Origin: an uncultured Agitococcus sp.
GTDB taxonomy: Bacteria > Pseudomonadota > Gammaproteobacteria > Pseudomonadales > Moraxellaceae
Direction: 5' to 3'
NCBI RefSeq assembly: GCF_937920075.1
Contig: NZ_CALETI010000028.1
Coordinates: 1 to 26,031, forward strand
DNA length: 26,031 bases
Part shown: one piece after another, positions 25,862-26,031 of the stretch
How the letters are laid out: every line of letters starts with the position of its first letter
How positions within the stretch are numbered: the first letter of the stretch is position 1
Notes under the pieces: generated by a model
Seen by the model: the letters and a program-made list of their open reading frames with translations, nothing else
Database searches by the model: none
What the model was told of the DNA's origin: nothing
Position numbers and translations under genes: made by a program

Positions 25862-26031
25862 GTGCGTAGTCTATCGGTTTGGTTATATAAAGGGCTATTG
25901 TTGTTATGTTTGATGATAACCAATCAAGCATATGCCGCATTAGTAGATATTGTAGTCAACCAAAGTGATAGCCCAGACCCTGTGCCTTCGGGTGGCACAC
26001 TCACTTACACCATTAACGTAGATAATAACGG
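25862..26031 (+). CDS. Exported DUF11-type protein, N-terminal 56 residues (runs off right edge)
   Basis: A GTG at 25862 has a strong Shine-Dalgarno (AGGAGAGGG, starting 11 bases upstream). The frame stays open to the window end. It encodes a signal peptide (MRSLSVWLYKGLLLLCLM and onward, ending NQAYA) and the start of a mature domain reading LVDIVVNQSDSPDPVPSGGT then LTYTINVDNNG. That is the opening of a DUF11/TIGR01451 repeat, with the PxGxxLTYTxxVxNxG pattern. It is therefore another repeat-type surface protein of the same cluster. Its full length and anchoring are not visible. Confidence 0.82.
   Translation, partial: MRSLSVWLYKGLLLLCLMITNQAYAALVDIVVNQSDSPDPVPSGGTLTYTINVDNN

Overview
The window looks like a chromosomal segment of an AT-rich (roughly 40% GC by eye) Gram-negative gammaproteobacterium. 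The evidence is a heterotetrameric glycyl-tRNA synthetase (glyQ/glyS), a TonB-dependent receptor, an OmpA-type peptidoglycan anchor, a fused kinase-acetyltransferase ArgA and a PdxH. From memory the GlyQ sequence reads most like Moraxellaceae proteins. No search was run, so treat family-level placement as a guess.

Left part (1-7144). A TonB-dependent receptor runs off the left edge on the minus strand and is divergent from glyQ-glyS. The latter overlap by one base and end in a clear intrinsic terminator. An HPP membrane protein with two CBS domains follows. Next comes a scar where the start of a ychJ-type gene is joined, out of frame, to the last third of a Fic-family gene. A small secreted two-domain protein closes this part.

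Middle part (7145-12694), all on the minus strand: pdxH preceded by a small DUF3147-type membrane protein, then ilvD, argA and argE. These are ordinary cofactor, branched-chain amino acid and arginine biosynthesis genes. The gaps between them carry two families of REP-like palindromic repeats and an intrinsic terminator after ilvD.

Right part (12695-26031), all on the plus strand: a 541-base AT-rich leader, then five consecutive exported proteins. They are a 162-aa single-domain protein, a 983-aa DUF11/Ig-repeat surface protein, a 2502-aa giant, a 414-aa OmpA-domain protein whose start overlaps the giant's stop, and the start of another DUF11-type protein cut by the window edge. The giant joins DUF11/SdrD-like repeats and a duplicated cysteine module to an approximately 810-residue C-terminal region that looks like an outer-membrane beta-barrel.

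The gaps inside this cluster hold stable RNA hairpins that could set different expression levels for each gene. My reading, which is inference, is a cell-surface assembly locus: the barrel protein as exporter or anchor, the DUF11 proteins as surface layer or fibre subunits, and the OmpA-like protein as the tie to peptidoglycan. This is the most promising candidate for a little-described system in the window. No tRNA, rRNA, CRISPR array, insertion sequence or phage gene was seen.
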